A DNA stretch of 64,000 bases from Thioalkalivibrio sp. ALJ16 (GTDB lineage Bacteria > Pseudomonadota > Gammaproteobacteria > Ectothiorhodospirales > Ectothiorhodospiraceae), in NCBI RefSeq assembly GCF_000377345.1, contig NZ_KB898037.1, forward strand, positions 187,412-251,411. The letters are read 5' to 3'. The notes under the pieces were generated by a model, which saw only the letters and a program-made list of their open reading frames with translations, was not told where the DNA came from and made no database searches. Of the stretch, positions 1 to 11,578 are shown piece by piece. Position 1 is the stretch's first letter. Each line of letters opens with the position of its first letter. The position numbers and the translations under genes were made by a program.

Positions 1-1305
1 GCTGGTGTCCGCCGCCAGGGCCGCCTGGCGCAGGCCCTCCAGGGTCTTTTCGCCGATCCCGCGCGGCGGCTGGTTGACCACGCGCAGGAAGGCGGCGTCG
101 TCATCGCCGTTGCCGGCCAGGCGCAGGTAGGCCAGGGCGTCGCGGATCTCCTGGCGCTCGAAGAAGCGCAGGCCTCCGTAGACGCGATAGGGCATGCGCC
201 GGCCGATGAAGGTCTCCTCCAGCACGCGCGACTGGGCGTTGGAGCGATACAGCACCGCGCACTCGCGGTACAGCCCGCCCTGGTCCACGTGGCGGGCGAT
301 GGTCTCGGCGACGAAGCGCGCCTCTTCCTGCTCGTTCAGCGCGGTGTACAGGCGCACCGGGGCGCCCTCCTTGTCCTCGGTCCACAGTTCCTTGCCGAGA
401 CGGCCGGAGTTGTGGCGGATCAGCGCGTTGGCAGCGTTCAGGATGTTGGCGCTGGAGCGGTAGTTCTGCTCCAGGCGCACGACCTGGGTGCCCGGGTAGT
501 CCTGCTGGAAGTGCTGGATGTTCTCGATCTTCGCGCCACGCCAGCCGTAGATGGACTGGTCGTCGTCGCCGACCGCGAACACGGGGCTGTCGCCGGCCAG
601 CAGGCGCAGCCAGGCGTACTGGATGTCGTTGGTGTCCTGGAACTCGTCGACCAGCACATGGCGAAAGCGCGTGCGGTAGTGCTCCAGCAGCGCCTTGTTG
701 TCGCGCAGCAACTCCAGCGAGCGCAGCATTAGTTCGGCGAAATCCACCACCCCGGCACGCTCGCAGGCCTGCTGGTAGGTGGTGTAGATGCGCACCCACT
801 GGCGGGCGACCGGGTCGCCGGTATCCGGCAGGTGTTCCGGGCGCGAGCCCTCGTCCTTGCGCGCATTGATGTACCACTGCGCCTGTTTCGGCGGCCAGCG
901 CGCCTCGTCCAGCTCCAGGCCGCGCAGCACGCGCTTGACCATGCGCAGCTGGTCGTCGGAGTCGAGGATCTGGAAGCCCTGCGGCAGCCGCGCGTCCTGC
1001 CAGTGCTGGCGCAGCAGACGGTGGGCCAGCCCGTGGAAGGTGCCGACCCACAGCCCGGTCGCCGGGTGCCCCAGCAGCGCCTCGATGCGCCCGCGCATCT
1101 CGGCCGCCGCCTTGTTGGTGAAGGTAACCGCCAGCAGGCTGTGCGGGGCCACGCCCTCAACACCGATCAGCCAGGCGATGCGGTGCACCAGCACGCGGGT
1201 CTTCCCGGAGCCGGCACCGGCCAGCACCAGCAACGGCTGCGGCGGGGCGGCCACGGCCTCGCGCTGGGCCGGGTTCAGGGAATCGAGCAGGGGGGAGACA
1301 TCCAT
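1..1305 (-). CDS. uvrD: DNA helicase II UvrD, N-terminal 435 residues (cut by window edge)
   Basis: This is an SF1A 3'-5' DNA helicase for nucleotide-excision and mismatch repair. The N-terminus is almost the textbook UvrD start (MDVSPLLDSLNPAQREAVAA). Walker A AGAGSGKT lies at residues 29-36. It is followed by the TFTNKAAAEM motif, the DEFQDT Walker B box, GDDDQSIYGWRGA and QNYRSS, all in the expected order. The reading frame runs unbroken to the window start, so about 60 percent of a typical 720-residue protein is visible. It is divergent from sucA across about 150 bp in which I see no clear promoter. Rep and PcrA are close paralogues, but the N-terminal sequence favours UvrD. Confidence 0.95.
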   Translation of the reverse strand, partial: MDVSPLLDSLNPAQREAVAAPPQPLLVLAGAGSGKTRVLVHRIAWLIGVEGVAPHSLLAVTFTNKAAAEMRGRIEALLGHPATGLWVGTFHGLAHRLLRQHWQDARLPQGFQILDSDDQLRMVKRVLRGLELDEARWPPKQAQWYINARKDEGSRPEHLPDTGDPVARQWVRIYTTYQQACERAGVVDFAELMLRSLELLRDNKALLEHYRTRFRHVLVDEFQDTNDIQYAWLRLLAGDSPVFAVGDDDQSIYGWRGAKIENIQHFQQDYPGTQVVRLEQNYRSSANILNAANALIRHNSGRLGKELWTEDKEGAPVRLYTALNEQEEARFVAETIARHVDQGGLYRECAVLYRSNAQSRVLEETFIGRRMPYRVYGGLRFFERQEIRDALAYLRLAGNGDDDAAFLRVVNQPPRGIGEKTLEGLRQAALAADTS

Positions 1306-1454
1306 GCGCGAATGGTAGGGAAACCCGGCCGGAATCGCACGTTGTGCACGCGGGGCGTGTGCCTTCCGCCGCGCAAACGCGATACCCTCGGGGGTAGACG
1401 GCCTGCACGGGAACCTCGGGCGCTGACGAGGTCCCAAAGGTAGGCGCATCAGGA

Positions 1455-4280
1455 ATGGGACGACCGCGAATGAACGAGCTGCCATCCCGGCACCGGCTGG
1501 ATACCCCGGTCTCCGGACAGGAGTTGCACCCCGACAACCTTGCGTTTGCCGAGGGTCTGCTGGAGCGCTTCCATGCGGACCCCGATTCCATCCCGCCGGC
1601 CTGGGCCGACTACTTTCGTTCGCTCGAGGGCACGCCGCGCCCGGAACGGCGCCGGCGTTCCACCGACCGCCCGGACCTGGCGCACGAGCAGCTGCAGATC
1701 CGCGTGCTCCAGTTCATCAATGCCTACCGCTATCTCGGTCACTTTGGTGCCCGTCTGGATCCGCTGGAGCGCGAGGCGCCAGAGCCCCCGCGCGAGCTGA
1801 GCCGCGAGCATCATGGCCTGGATCGGGTCGGAGCGGATGTCACCTTTGATCCCGGTTCCCTGTTCATCGAGGGCCGGGTCTCGCTGGATACCATCGAGCG
1901 GGTGCTGCGCGAGACCTACTGCGCCAGTGTAGGTGCCGAGTACATGCACCTGACCGCCACCGACGAAAAGCGCTGGCTGCAGGAGCGTCTGGAATCAGCG
2001 CACGGGCACTTCGGTTTCGACAGTGATACGCGCCTGGCCATCCTCGAACGGCTGACCGCTGCCGAGGGCCTGGAGCGCTACCTGCACCGGCGCTATGTCG
2101 GTCAGAAGCGCTTTTCGCTGGAGGGGGCGGAGAGCCTGATCCCGCTGCTGAATGCGCTGGTCCAGCGCGGCGGCGCCCGGGGGCTGCAGGAGATCGTCGT
2201 CGGCATGGCCCATCGCGGGCGTCTGAACGTGCTGGTCAACCTGTTCGGCAAGTCTCCGCAGGAGCTGGCGGACGAATTCGAGGGCCGGCCGCGCGACGAT
2301 CGCGGCACCGGCGACGTGAAGTACCACATGGGCTTCTCGTCGGATATCGAGACGCCCGGCGGCGCGCTGCATCTGGCGCTTGCCTTCAACCCCTCGCATC
2401 TGGAGATCGTCACGCCGGTGGTCGAGGGCTCGGTGCGCGCGCGCCAGGTCCGCGTCGGCGATCGCAAGGGCAACCGCGTGATGCCGGTGGTGATTCATGG
2501 CGATGCCGCGTTCGCAGGACAGGGCGTGGTCATGGAGACCCTGAACATGTCCCAGACCCGGGGGTTCTCCACCAAGGGCACCGTGCACGTGGTGGTGAAC
2601 AACCAGATCGGGTTCACGACTTCGACCCTGAAAGACGCACGTTCGACCCATTACGCGACCGATGTCGCCAAGATGGTGAATGCGCCCATTCTGCACGTGA
2701 ATGGCGACGATCCCGAGGCGGTGGTATTTGTCACCCAGGTCGCGCTGGACTACCGCATGCGCTTCGGCAAGGACGTGGTGATCGATCTGGTCTGCTATCG
2801 CCGCCAGGGGCACAATGAGGCCGACGAACCGGCCGCCACACAGCCGCGCATGTACCACCGCATCCGCGATTTGCCGACCACCCGCGAACGCTATGCGGAG
2901 CGCCTGATTCAGGACGGCCTGACCCGCGCGGAGGCCCAGGAACAGGCCGTGGACACCTACCGCGAGCGCCTCGACGCCGGCAAGCCGGTGGCCCTGTCGC
3001 TGCTGCGCGAGCGCAACGGCCATACCGGTTCCGCGACCAACTGGGGGCCCTACATCAACCAGACCTGGGACCAGGACGTTGCCACCGGGGCCGCGGTCGA
3101 GCGCCTGGGCCGGACCCTCGAGCAGCTGTCGACGCCCCCGGACGGCTTCCGCCCGCATGACCGGGTGCGCAAGATCCTCGAGGCGCGTCAGGCCATGGCG
3201 CGCGGCGATCAGCCCCTGGACTGGGGCGCGGCCGAGACGCTGGCCTACGGTACGCTGGTCCAGGACGGCTACCGCATTCGCCTGTCGGGACAGGATTCCG
3301 GTCGCGGGACCTTCTTCCACCGCCACGCGGTCCTGCATGACCAGGAGACCGGCGAGGCGCTGGTGCCGCTGCGGCGCCTGGACCCGGACCATCCGCGCTT
3401 CCTGGTAATCGACTCGCTGCTCTCCGAGGAGGGCGTGCTGGCCTTCGAATACGGCTACGCCACCGCCGCCCCGGAGGCCCTGGTGATCTGGGAGGCGCAG
3501 TTCGGCGACTTCGTGAACGGCGCCCAGGTGGTGATCGACCAGTTCATCTCCTCCGGCGAGCAGAAGTGGGGGCGCCTCAGCGGGCTGACGCTGCTGCTGC
3601 CGCACGGCTACGAGGGGCAGGGGCCGGAGCACTCCTCCGCACGTCCGGAGCGCTTCCTGCAGCTGGCGGCGCAGGAGAACATGCAGGTCTGCGTGCCGAC
3701 CACGCCGGCGCAGATGTTCCACCTGCTGCGGCGGCAGATGCTGCGGCCCTATCGCAAGCCGCTGATCGTGATGACACCGAAAAGCCTGCTGCGGCACAAG
3801 GCGGCCGTCTCCGACCTCGACGCGCTGGCCTCCGGTCAGTACCAGACGGTCATCGACGACACCGCGGTCAGCGAGCCGGACAAGGTACGACGCGTGCTGC
3901 TGACCAGCGGCCGCATCTACTACGATCTGGCCGCGGCGCAGGCGGAGGGCGAGCACCTCGACACCGCGATCCTGCGCCTGGAGCAGTGCTACCCGTTCCC
4001 GGAGGCCCGGCTCACCGAGCTGCTGGGCCGCTATCCGCAGGCGGACGAGTTTGTCTGGGTCCAGGACGAGCCGGAGAACCAGGGCTATCTTGCCTTCGTC
4101 GCGCCGCGCATCAATCCGCTTCTGGCCGTGCGCGGTCAGACCCTGCATGCCGTGGCGCGGCCGCCGGCCGCGGCGCCGGCTGTCGGCTACCCCGAGGTGC
4201 ACAAGGCCCAGCAGCGCGATCTGCTGGAGCGCGCGTTTGGTCCGCTGACCTCGCGCGATACCCCGCACCCGACCCTCTGA
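1455..4280 (+). CDS. sucA: 2-oxoglutarate dehydrogenase E1 component
   Basis: This is the thiamine-diphosphate-dependent E1 subunit that decarboxylates 2-oxoglutarate in the TCA cycle and passes the succinyl group to SucB lipoate. The 941-residue length is close to the E. coli protein (about 933). Typical segments are visible: GMAHRGRLNVL, the ThDP/Mg region GDAAFAGQG with NNQIGFTT, and the HNEADEP motif. The first ATG at 1455 gives MGRPRMNELP. A second in-frame ATG at 1470 is also possible, and neither has a strong ribosome site at ideal spacing. sucB follows 42 bp downstream, so the two genes form a sucAB unit. No lpd (E3) gene follows. Confidence 0.96.
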   Translation: MGRPRMNELPSRHRLDTPVSGQELHPDNLAFAEGLLERFHADPDSIPPAWADYFRSLEGTPRPERRRRSTDRPDLAHEQLQIRVLQFINAYRYLGHFGARLDPLEREAPEPPRELSREHHGLDRVGADVTFDPGSLFIEGRVSLDTIERVLRETYCASVGAEYMHLTATDEKRWLQERLESAHGHFGFDSDTRLAILERLTAAEGLERYLHRRYVGQKRFSLEGAESLIPLLNALVQRGGARGLQEIVVGMAHRGRLNVLVNLFGKSPQELADEFEGRPRDDRGTGDVKYHMGFSSDIETPGGALHLALAFNPSHLEIVTPVVEGSVRARQVRVGDRKGNRVMPVVIHGDAAFAGQGVVMETLNMSQTRGFSTKGTVHVVVNNQIGFTTSTLKDARSTHYATDVAKMVNAPILHVNGDDPEAVVFVTQVALDYRMRFGKDVVIDLVCYRRQGHNEADEPAATQPRMYHRIRDLPTTRERYAERLIQDGLTRAEAQEQAVDTYRERLDAGKPVALSLLRERNGHTGSATNWGPYINQTWDQDVATGAAVERLGRTLEQLSTPPDGFRPHDRVRKILEARQAMARGDQPLDWGAAETLAYGTLVQDGYRIRLSGQDSGRGTFFHRHAVLHDQETGEALVPLRRLDPDHPRFLVIDSLLSEEGVLAFEYGYATAAPEALVIWEAQFGDFVNGAQVVIDQFISSGEQKWGRLSGLTLLLPHGYEGQGPEHSSARPERFLQLAAQENMQVCVPTTPAQMFHLLRRQMLRPYRKPLIVMTPKSLLRHKAAVSDLDALASGQYQTVIDDTAVSEPDKVRRVLLTSGRIYYDLAAAQAEGEHLDTAILRLEQCYPFPEARLTELLGRYPQADEFVWVQDEPENQGYLAFVAPRINPLLAVRGQTLHAVARPPAAAPAVGYPEVHKAQQRDLLERAFGPLTSRDTPHPTL

Positions 4281-4322
4281 CCCCGAATCCGCGTAACCCG
4301 CAGAACAGCACAAGGAAGCGAA

Positions 4323-5672
<1,350 letters not shown>

Positions 5673-5680
5673 TCCCGGGT

Positions 5681-5705
5681 CGGCCTCGGGCCGCCCCTCC
5701 TACAG
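5681..5705 (-). repeat. REP-like element, copy 1
   Basis: On the minus strand the sequence begins CTGTAGGAGG and continues into a small GC-rich palindrome (GGCC-TCG-GGCC on plus). The same opening and a GGCCGA ending occur again at 47213-47243. The shape resembles the TGTAGGAG-type REP elements of Pseudomonas and relatives. It sits between the convergent ends of sucB and the PhnD-like gene, where it could act as a weak bidirectional terminator. Confidence 0.45.
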
Positions 5706-5737
5706 CCGCCAAGGCCGAAGGCGGAGCAGGCGCACCG

Positions 5738-6562
5738 TCAGTCGAAGGGGGCGATCAGGCCTCGCACCACGTCGTAGTCACCGTCGCTGACCGGGGCAAA
5801 GCCGTCATAGCTCTCGTCCAGGGCCCGCATGGCCGGTCCCGAGCGCGGGTCGTCCGGGCTGGCCGCCAGCAGGGCCTCGCGGATCCGGTCCCGCAGTTCC
5901 GGGTCCAGTCCATCGCGGGCCGCGATCACGTAGGGTGGCAGGGCGGGCGAGGCATGCAGGATGCGGATGCCGTTGCCCTCCCAGTGGTAGGCCGTGGTGT
6001 CCTTCAGGATGCCGGCGTCGAAGTCGCCGCTGATCACGCCGCGCACGATGTTGTCGTAATGCCCGAGGAAGCGGTAGTCCGCGAGGTCCGCCAGTTCCAC
6101 CCCCGCATCCACCACGGTGGCGCGCTGCAGCAGCGCCGCTTCGTCGCCGAAGGCGAAGCGCTTGCCGGCCAGCTCCTCTGGTCCCTCCAGGGGGCTGTCC
6201 TCGGCGACCACGATCATCAGCCGAAAGCTGTCCTCGCCCTTGGTGATGGTCCGCGCCAGCGGCTCCGCATTGCCGCGCTGGCGCGCGCGGATGTAGGCCA
6301 CCGGGGTCAGGTAGGCGATATCCGAGCGGCCTTCCGCCACCTCGCGGATCGCGTCGGGCATGCTCGACGAGAGGCGCAGGTTGACGTCGCGTTCCAGGGT
6401 GTCTGCCAGGTACTCGGTAAACGGCTCCAGCCGCGTCATCATGCGCGCGGGGATATCCATTGCCACCGAGCCGAACACGAGTTCGCCGTTGTCGGTGGTG
6501 TCCGCCGCGTGGGCGGGCAGGGTCAGCAGCCCCAGCAGGGCCACGGTCATCCAGTGCTTCAT
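5738..6562 (-). CDS. PhnD-like periplasmic substrate-binding protein
   Basis: This is a 274-residue exported protein with a signal peptide (MKHWMTVALLGLLTLPAHA, cleaved near AHA-ADT). The body matches the phosphate/phosphite/phosphonate-binding (PhnD) type of bilobed binding protein: LVFGSVAMDIP near the start, SDIAYLTPVAYIRA, GKRFAFGDEAA, and VISGDFDAGILKD. No ABC permease or ATPase is nearby. Its ATG overlaps the stop of the upstream diguanylate cyclase gene by 4 nt (ATGA), so the two are translationally coupled. A role as a ligand-presenting partner for that sensor is more likely than transport; this is inference. The ligand cannot be told from sequence. Confidence 0.85.
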   Translation of the reverse strand: MKHWMTVALLGLLTLPAHAADTTDNGELVFGSVAMDIPARMMTRLEPFTEYLADTLERDVNLRLSSSMPDAIREVAEGRSDIAYLTPVAYIRARQRGNAEPLARTITKGEDSFRLMIVVAEDSPLEGPEELAGKRFAFGDEAALLQRATVVDAGVELADLADYRFLGHYDNIVRGVISGDFDAGILKDTTAYHWEGNGIRILHASPALPPYVIAARDGLDPELRDRIREALLAASPDDPRSGPAMRALDESYDGFAPVSDGDYDVVRGLIAPFD

Positions 6563-7896
6563 GCATCTTCTCCCTGAAAATTGACCGACAGCGGGTCTTC
6601 ACTGAGCAGCGTGGTGTAGTGGGTCACGCGGTTGCGCCCGCGCCGTTTGCTTGCATACATGGCCTGGTCGGCGGCCCGACAAAGTCCCTTGGACGAGGTC
6701 ACGCCTTCCTCCAGGGAAAGCGTGGACGCGCCGATGCTGACGGTCACCCGCAGGGGTTTCCCGTCCTCGGTGGCCACCTCCATGTGCTCGACCGCCTGGC
6801 GCAGTTTTTCCGAGAACGTGCGTGCGCCCTCGGCATCGCAGCGGCGCAGGAACACCGCGAACTCCTCGCCGCCCATGCGGCAGGTCGTGTCGGTCTCGCG
6901 ACAAAGCGCGCTGACCTCATTCGCGAAGGCCTTCAGGATGCGATCACCGGTGTCGTGGCCCCAGGTGTCGTTGACGGCCTTGAAGTTGTCCAGATCCAGG
7001 ATCAGCAGGCTGGCCGGATCGCCGTGGCGGCGGAACATCGCGATGTCCTGTTCCATCGCTTCGTGAAAGGCGCGGCGATTGCCCAGGCCCGTCAGCGGGT
7101 CGGTCCGTGACAGGGCCTCCAGTTCGGCGTTGGAGTTTTCCAGTTCCTTCTGTTGCTGGATCAGGCGTTCGTAGGCCTCGCGCAGCTCGCGATCCGCAGA
7201 CTCCACCCGCCCGCGCAGCTGTTCGTTGGCGGCGTTCAGCTGTGCGCGCATCTGGTTGAAGCGGGCCGCCAGGTCGCCAATCTCGTCGTTGGAGTGTACG
7301 TCGATATCGCGCACGATCACGCCATTCTGGTCGACGTTCGACTCCAGTGCGCGCGAGACGCGCGTCAGCGGAGCGATGATGATCCAGGACAGGGCGATGA
7401 ACTCGCCGAGCGCAATCATGGCGATTACCGCGATCTCGCGGCGGATCAGGGCCGTCTTCTGCTGTTCCAGCTGGGCCAGGATGGGCTCCATGCTGAGTTC
7501 GATCTCCAGGTAGCCGACCTCGCGGCCGCCCAGCTCGATCGGCCGCTCGAATTGCACGCGTTCCAGTTCGGCCCGGCCCGGGTACTGCGCCTCGGCCATG
7601 GTATTGCCGCGATCGCTGAGCACGCGCGCGTGGACCAGCCCCCCGGAGTCGACGGACTGGTCCAGCAGCAGCTGGATGGTGTGGTAGTCGTAGCCGACCA
7701 CGCTGTAGGAAAGCGAGCGCGCAAGCGAATCCGCAACCTCGCCGCCGCGGCGATCGGTTTCGCTGAGCACGTTCTGCTCGACATCGCGCAGCACAAGGTA
7801 CCCGCTGATCGACAGCGCGGTCAGCAGGACGGTCAGCAGGGCGAGAACTACCTTCTGACGGATGCCGAGTCGGAAAAGGCGGCGCCTGCGGGGCAT
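6559..7896 (-). CDS. Membrane-bound diguanylate cyclase with periplasmic sensor and HAMP
   Basis: This 445-residue protein should make cyclic di-GMP. Order of parts: an N-terminal membrane helix (about residues 12-32), a periplasmic region of about 110 residues, a second helix (VIAMIALGEFIALSWIII), a HAMP segment with NDEIGDLAARFNQM, a coiled coil, and a GGDEF domain. The active-site loop is GGEEF. A canonical inhibitory I-site is present (RETD, five residues before GGEEF), so product feedback is expected. The gene is cotranscribed with the PhnD-like protein downstream. The upstream 240 bp holds the likely promoter, but no strong -35/-10 pair stood out. Confidence 0.93.
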   Translation of the reverse strand: MPRRRRLFRLGIRQKVVLALLTVLLTALSISGYLVLRDVEQNVLSETDRRGGEVADSLARSLSYSVVGYDYHTIQLLLDQSVDSGGLVHARVLSDRGNTMAEAQYPGRAELERVQFERPIELGGREVGYLEIELSMEPILAQLEQQKTALIRREIAVIAMIALGEFIALSWIIIAPLTRVSRALESNVDQNGVIVRDIDVHSNDEIGDLAARFNQMRAQLNAANEQLRGRVESADRELREAYERLIQQQKELENSNAELEALSRTDPLTGLGNRRAFHEAMEQDIAMFRRHGDPASLLILDLDNFKAVNDTWGHDTGDRILKAFANEVSALCRETDTTCRMGGEEFAVFLRRCDAEGARTFSEKLRQAVEHMEVATEDGKPLRVTVSIGASTLSLEEGVTSSKGLCRAADQAMYASKRRGRNRVTHYTTLLSEDPLSVNFQGEDA

Positions 7897-8136
7897 GCAG
7901 TCCTCACGTAGTCAGGGCAGGGCGCCCCAGCGTCCATGCAAGGGAATTCGTGTCAGCCTAAAAAGACGTGCGTTCGCTAACAAACAGCGTTCGGTAATAA
8001 AGCGGCAACATACCCATGAGCGGTCGGATCGGATTGCCAGACGGCCCCAGAGGGCCGGAGGTGCGCCGGCCCAGATGCCCGCGCGCCGCGCCGAACCCCG
8101 GTCGCGTGCCGGCTGTGGGCCGCTCCCTGGAGAGAA

Positions 8137-9822
8137 CTAGGCGTCCGAACGCCTGCGCCGGCGCGGGCCGGGACGCAGGCTAAACAGCAGTATCCCGGCG
8201 CCGGCCAGTGCCAGTGGCCAGGCGGGCCAGGCGAGCCCCAGCCAGGCTGCGGTATCCAGCTGCGTAGCCAGCCCCGCCAGTGCCAGCAGCGCGATCCCGC
8301 CCCAGCCCTCGTTGCGGCGCCGCGCCTGCCGGGCCAGACCTTCTTCCAGCTGCCGGATCTGCTGGCGCAGGGCGGCGTCGCGCTCGGCGCGCTGCTCCTC
8401 CACCGTCAGGGCCTTCTCCAGGTGCATCGGGATCTCGGGCAGGTGCGCGAGCAGGCGCGGCAGGTGCTGCTGCGCATTGCGGATGAAGGCCCGCACGCCC
8501 ATGCGCTCGTGCATCCAGTCCTCGATGAATGGCTTGGCGGTGGTCCACAGGTCCAGCTGTGGATAGAGCTGGCGGCCCAGGCCCTCGATGTTCAGCAGGG
8601 TCTTTTGCAGCAGCACCAGTTGCGGCTGGACCTCCATGTTGAAGCGCCGCGCAGTCTGGAACAGGCGCAGCAGGACCTGGCCGAAGGAGATCTCGTCCAG
8701 CGGGCGCTGGAAGATTGGCTCGCAGACGGTGCGGATGGCCGCCTCAAACTCGTCCACGCGCGTGTCCTTCGGCACCCAACCGGACTCCACGTGCAGCTCG
8801 GCCACGCGGCGGTAATCGCGGTTGAAGAAGGCGTGGAAGTTCTCCGCCAGGTAGCGCTGGTCGGAGTCCAGCAACGAGCCGACGATGCCGAAGTCCACCG
8901 CCAGGTAGGTCGGGTCGTCCGGGTGGGTGGCATCGACGAAGATGTTGCCCGGGTGCATGTCGGCGTGGAAGAAGTTGTGCCGGAACACCTGGGTGAAGAA
9001 GATCTCCACCCCGCGCTCGGCCAGCAGCTTCAGGTCCACATTGCGCTCGCGCAGCGCGGCGATGTCGGCCACCGGGATGCCGCCGATGCGCTCCATCACC
9101 AGCACGCTACGGCGCGTGTAGTCCCAGATGATCTCCGGGATGTACAGCAGGTGGCTTTCCTCGAAGTTGCGGTGGATCGCGGCGGCGTTCGCGCCCTCGC
9201 GGATCAGGTCCAGCTCGTCGGTGACGGTCTTTTCGTATTCGTCCACCACCTCGCGCGGGCGCAGGCGCTTGGCCTCGGACCAGTAGCGATCGGCCAGGTC
9301 CGCGATCAGGTGCATCACCTCGAGATCCGCGCGGATGGTCTTGAGGATGCCGGGGCGCACCACCTTGACCACCACCTCGCGCCCGTCCTGCAGTGTGGCC
9401 GCGTGCACCTGGGCGATGGAGGCCGAGGCGATCGGGGTGTCCTCGAAGCGGGCAAAGGCGATCTCGATCGGGCGCTCCAGCTCGGACTCGATCAGGGCGC
9501 GCGCCTGCTCGAACGGGAACGGGGGTACGCGGTCCTGCAGCCGGGCCAGTTCCACCGCGATGTCGTCCGGCAGCAGGTCACGCCGGGTGGACAGCATCTG
9601 CCCGAACTTGATGAAGATCGGCCCCAGATCCTCCAGCGCGCGGCGGATACGCTCGCCGCGTGTTCCTTCAGTACGGCGAAACCAGTTCCAGGGCGCGAGG
9701 TAGAGCAGGAAGCTGAGCGGGCGCAGCGGCTTCAGGGTGAACAGGATGACGTCCAGGCGATAGCGCACCAGGACCCGCGCAATGGTCCACAGCCGCAGGC
9801 CCCGGTACAGCGCGCGGCGCAT
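8137..9822 (-). CDS. ubiB: Ubiquinone biosynthesis protein UbiB (atypical kinase/ATPase)
   Basis: This is an ADCK/UbiB-family atypical kinase-like ATPase needed for ubiquinone synthesis. The start chosen is the ATG at 9822 ([12 protein letters not shown]), which overlaps the ubiJ stop as TGATG; longer frames extend into ubiJ and are unlikely. Family hallmarks are the KxGQ motif in [17 protein letters not shown], the Ala-rich nucleotide loop SASIAQVH, and the DMHPGNIFV catalytic loop. A hydrophobic C-terminal stretch (about residues 515-550) fits the known membrane anchor. The 561-residue length is normal. It is last in DUF971-ubiE-ubiJ-ubiB. Confidence 0.95.
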   Translation of the reverse strand: MRRALYRGLRLWTIARVLVRYRLDVILFTLKPLRPLSFLLYLAPWNWFRRTEGTRGERIRRALEDLGPIFIKFGQMLSTRRDLLPDDIAVELARLQDRVPPFPFEQARALIESELERPIEIAFARFEDTPIASASIAQVHAATLQDGREVVVKVVRPGILKTIRADLEVMHLIADLADRYWSEAKRLRPREVVDEYEKTVTDELDLIREGANAAAIHRNFEESHLLYIPEIIWDYTRRSVLVMERIGGIPVADIAALRERNVDLKLLAERGVEIFFTQVFRHNFFHADMHPGNIFVDATHPDDPTYLAVDFGIVGSLLDSDQRYLAENFHAFFNRDYRRVAELHVESGWVPKDTRVDEFEAAIRTVCEPIFQRPLDEISFGQVLLRLFQTARRFNMEVQPQLVLLQKTLLNIEGLGRQLYPQLDLWTTAKPFIEDWMHERMGVRAFIRNAQQHLPRLLAHLPEIPMHLEKALTVEEQRAERDAALRQQIRQLEEGLARQARRRNEGWGGIALLALAGLATQLDTAAWLGLAWPAWPLALAGAGILLFSLRPGPRRRRRSDA

Positions 9823-10442
9823 CAGGCCTGCCGGTCGTCGGGAGCGGAGGACTGTGCCTCCAGATGACGCAGCCGGGCATCCAGGCGGGCAACGCCATCG
9901 CGCAGGTCGGCGACGTCCTCGGCAAAGGCCTCGAAGGCCCCGCCCGCCGGGAGCCACTCGAGTTCGTCGCGCAGATAGTCGGCGGTGTCCTCGGCGGAGC
10001 GTCGGCCCAGGTGGCGCAGGCTGCTGCGAGCCTGATCCAGCAGGTGGCGCAGCGGCCCGGCGGCCCCGGCGCCGGCAAAGCGCTCGAACAGTCCCTCCCA
10101 GTCGACTCCGGAGTCGCGCAGCGCATGCTGCAGATCGGAGAGCACGGTCGCGTCACCGGTGATGGTCAACCCGGAGCGGTCGTCGCGGCCCAGCGCCGCG
10201 GCCAGCGACAGCGGCGAGCCCGCCAGCTGCACATCCATCGGTTCCTCGACACCGCCGATGACCTGCAACCGGTCGGCGGCCCCGACCAGCGAGAAGGCCA
10301 GCCCCGGCGGCTCGATCACGATGGCGATTGCACGCCCGGCCAGGCGTGCGCGGTCCTTCTCCGGCGCGCTCGCCAGGTGCTCGTTCAGCGCGGCCTCAAT
10401 CAGGGCCGTGAATGGACTGGGCAGGGCGAAGGGTTCGGCCAT
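9822..10442 (-). CDS. ubiJ: Ubiquinone biosynthesis accessory factor UbiJ (SCP2 domain)
   Basis: This is a 206-residue SCP2-fold lipid-binding protein thought to hold polyprenyl intermediates for the Ubi complex. The start [19 protein letters not shown] at 10442 lies 7 nt after the ubiE stop, which decides it over an upstream frame start inside ubiE. Recognisable parts are the N-terminal SCP2 core ([52 protein letters not shown]) and a C-terminal helical region with [13 protein letters not shown]. The ubiE-ubiJ-ubiB order is the standard gammaproteobacterial arrangement. Confidence 0.92.
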   Translation of the reverse strand: MAEPFALPSPFTALIEAALNEHLASAPEKDRARLAGRAIAIVIEPPGLAFSLVGAADRLQVIGGVEEPMDVQLAGSPLSLAAALGRDDRSGLTITGDATVLSDLQHALRDSGVDWEGLFERFAGAGAAGPLRHLLDQARSSLRHLGRRSAEDTADYLRDELEWLPAGGAFEAFAEDVADLRDGVARLDARLRHLEAQSSAPDDRQA

Positions 10443-10449
10443 GAAAACG

Positions 10450-11199
10450 TTACAGTTTCGTGCCGCGGTGCAGGGCGACAATGCCGCCGGTCAGGTTGTC
10501 GTACTCGACCCGTTCCAGCCCGGCATCGCGCATCATCCCGGCCAGGGTCTCCTGATCCGGATGCATGCGGATGGATTCGGCCAGGTAGCGGTAGCTGTCG
10601 GCATCGTTGGCGACCAGCTTGCCCATCAGCGGCAGCATCTTGAATGAATAGACATCGTAGATCGGGCGCAGCGGTGCCATCGGCTGCGAGAACTCCAGCA
10701 CCAGCACGCGCCCGCCGGGCTTGATCACCCGGCGCATCTCGGCCAGCGCGCGTTCCTTGCGGGTCACATTGCGCAGGCCGAAGGCGATGGTCACGCGGTC
10801 GAAGTAGTCATCCGGATACGGCAGCTGCTCGGCGTCCGCCTGCACGAAGTCGAGGTTGCCCACATGGCCCTCGTCCAGCATGCGGTCACGCCCGGCCTCC
10901 AGCATCGAGGCATTGATGTCGCAGACCACGATCTGTCCCTTCGGCCCGACGCGCGGGGCAAACGCCCCGGCCAGGTCCCCGGTGCCCCCGGCCAGATCCA
11001 GGATCTTCATGCCCGCGCGCACGCCGGTGCGCTCCAGGGTGTAGCGCTTCCAGACGCGGTGGATACCCATCGACATCAGGTCGTTCATCACGTCGTAGCG
11101 CGAGGCGACCGAGTGGAACACCTCGCCGACCCGCGAGGCTTTCTCGGATTCGGGGACGCTCTGGTAGCCGAAGTGGGTCTTGCCGGGTTCTTCTTTCAT
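10450..11199 (-). CDS. ubiE: Bifunctional ubiquinone/menaquinone C-methyltransferase UbiE
   Basis: This is a SAM-dependent methyltransferase that adds the C-methyl group to the quinone ring. The 249-residue protein starts [13 protein letters not shown], as UbiE proteins do. Motif I is [11 protein letters not shown]. Other signature pieces are [20 protein letters not shown], the [11 protein letters not shown] segment and the C-terminal [12 protein letters not shown]. It lies 13 nt downstream of the DUF971 gene and 7 nt upstream of ubiJ, consistent with a single transcript. Confidence 0.97.
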   Translation of the reverse strand: MKEEPGKTHFGYQSVPESEKASRVGEVFHSVASRYDVMNDLMSMGIHRVWKRYTLERTGVRAGMKILDLAGGTGDLAGAFAPRVGPKGQIVVCDINASMLEAGRDRMLDEGHVGNLDFVQADAEQLPYPDDYFDRVTIAFGLRNVTRKERALAEMRRVIKPGGRVLVLEFSQPMAPLRPIYDVYSFKMLPLMGKLVANDADSYRYLAESIRMHPDQETLAGMMRDAGLERVEYDNLTGGIVALHRGTKL

Positions 11200-11212
11200 C
11201 GATGTGCCGTTG

Positions 11213-11578
11213 TCAGTGCGTCTTGCGCTCGTGGCCGGCCGCCTTCAGCCGATCCAGGTAATCCTGCCACAGACGCTCCTGGTTGGTGCCGAGCTCGTGC
11301 AGGTAGTCCCAGTCGTAGATGCCGGTGTCGTGCGCGTCGGAGAACACGAGCTTCACCGCATAGTTGCCGACCGGCTCGATCGCGGTGATGTTCACGTCCT
11401 CCTTGCCCACCTGCAGCACCTCCTGGCCCTTGCCGTGCCCGCGCACCTCGGCCGAGGGCGAATACACGCGCAGGAACTCGCAGGGCAGCTCGAAATGCGA
11501 GCCATCGGAGTAGGTCAGCTCCAGGATGCGCGACTTCTGATGCAACTGGATATCGGTGGGTCGGTGCGTACTGCTCAT
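11213..11578 (-). CDS. DUF971 (gamma-butyrobetaine hydroxylase-like N-terminal domain) protein
   Basis: This 121-residue protein consists of a single DUF971 domain: [16 protein letters not shown], then [20 protein letters not shown] and the closing [14 protein letters not shown]. The family is named after the N-terminal domain of gamma-butyrobetaine hydroxylase. Stand-alone versions are common in proteobacteria, often beside hslVU or ubiE, and their role is unclear. Here it is first in the ubiquinone gene cluster. Confidence 0.88.
   Translation of the reverse strand: MSSTHRPTDIQLHQKSRILELTYSDGSHFELPCEFLRVYSPSAEVRGHGKGQEVLQVGKEDVNITAIEPVGNYAVKLVFSDAHDTGIYDWDYLHELGTNQERLWQDYLDRLKAAGHERKTH

Noticed and set aside
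7970-7993. Direct repeat GCGTTCG upstream of the membrane diguanylate cyclase
   Set aside because: Two seven-base copies 17 bp apart do not fit helical phasing and are too short to claim as an operator.
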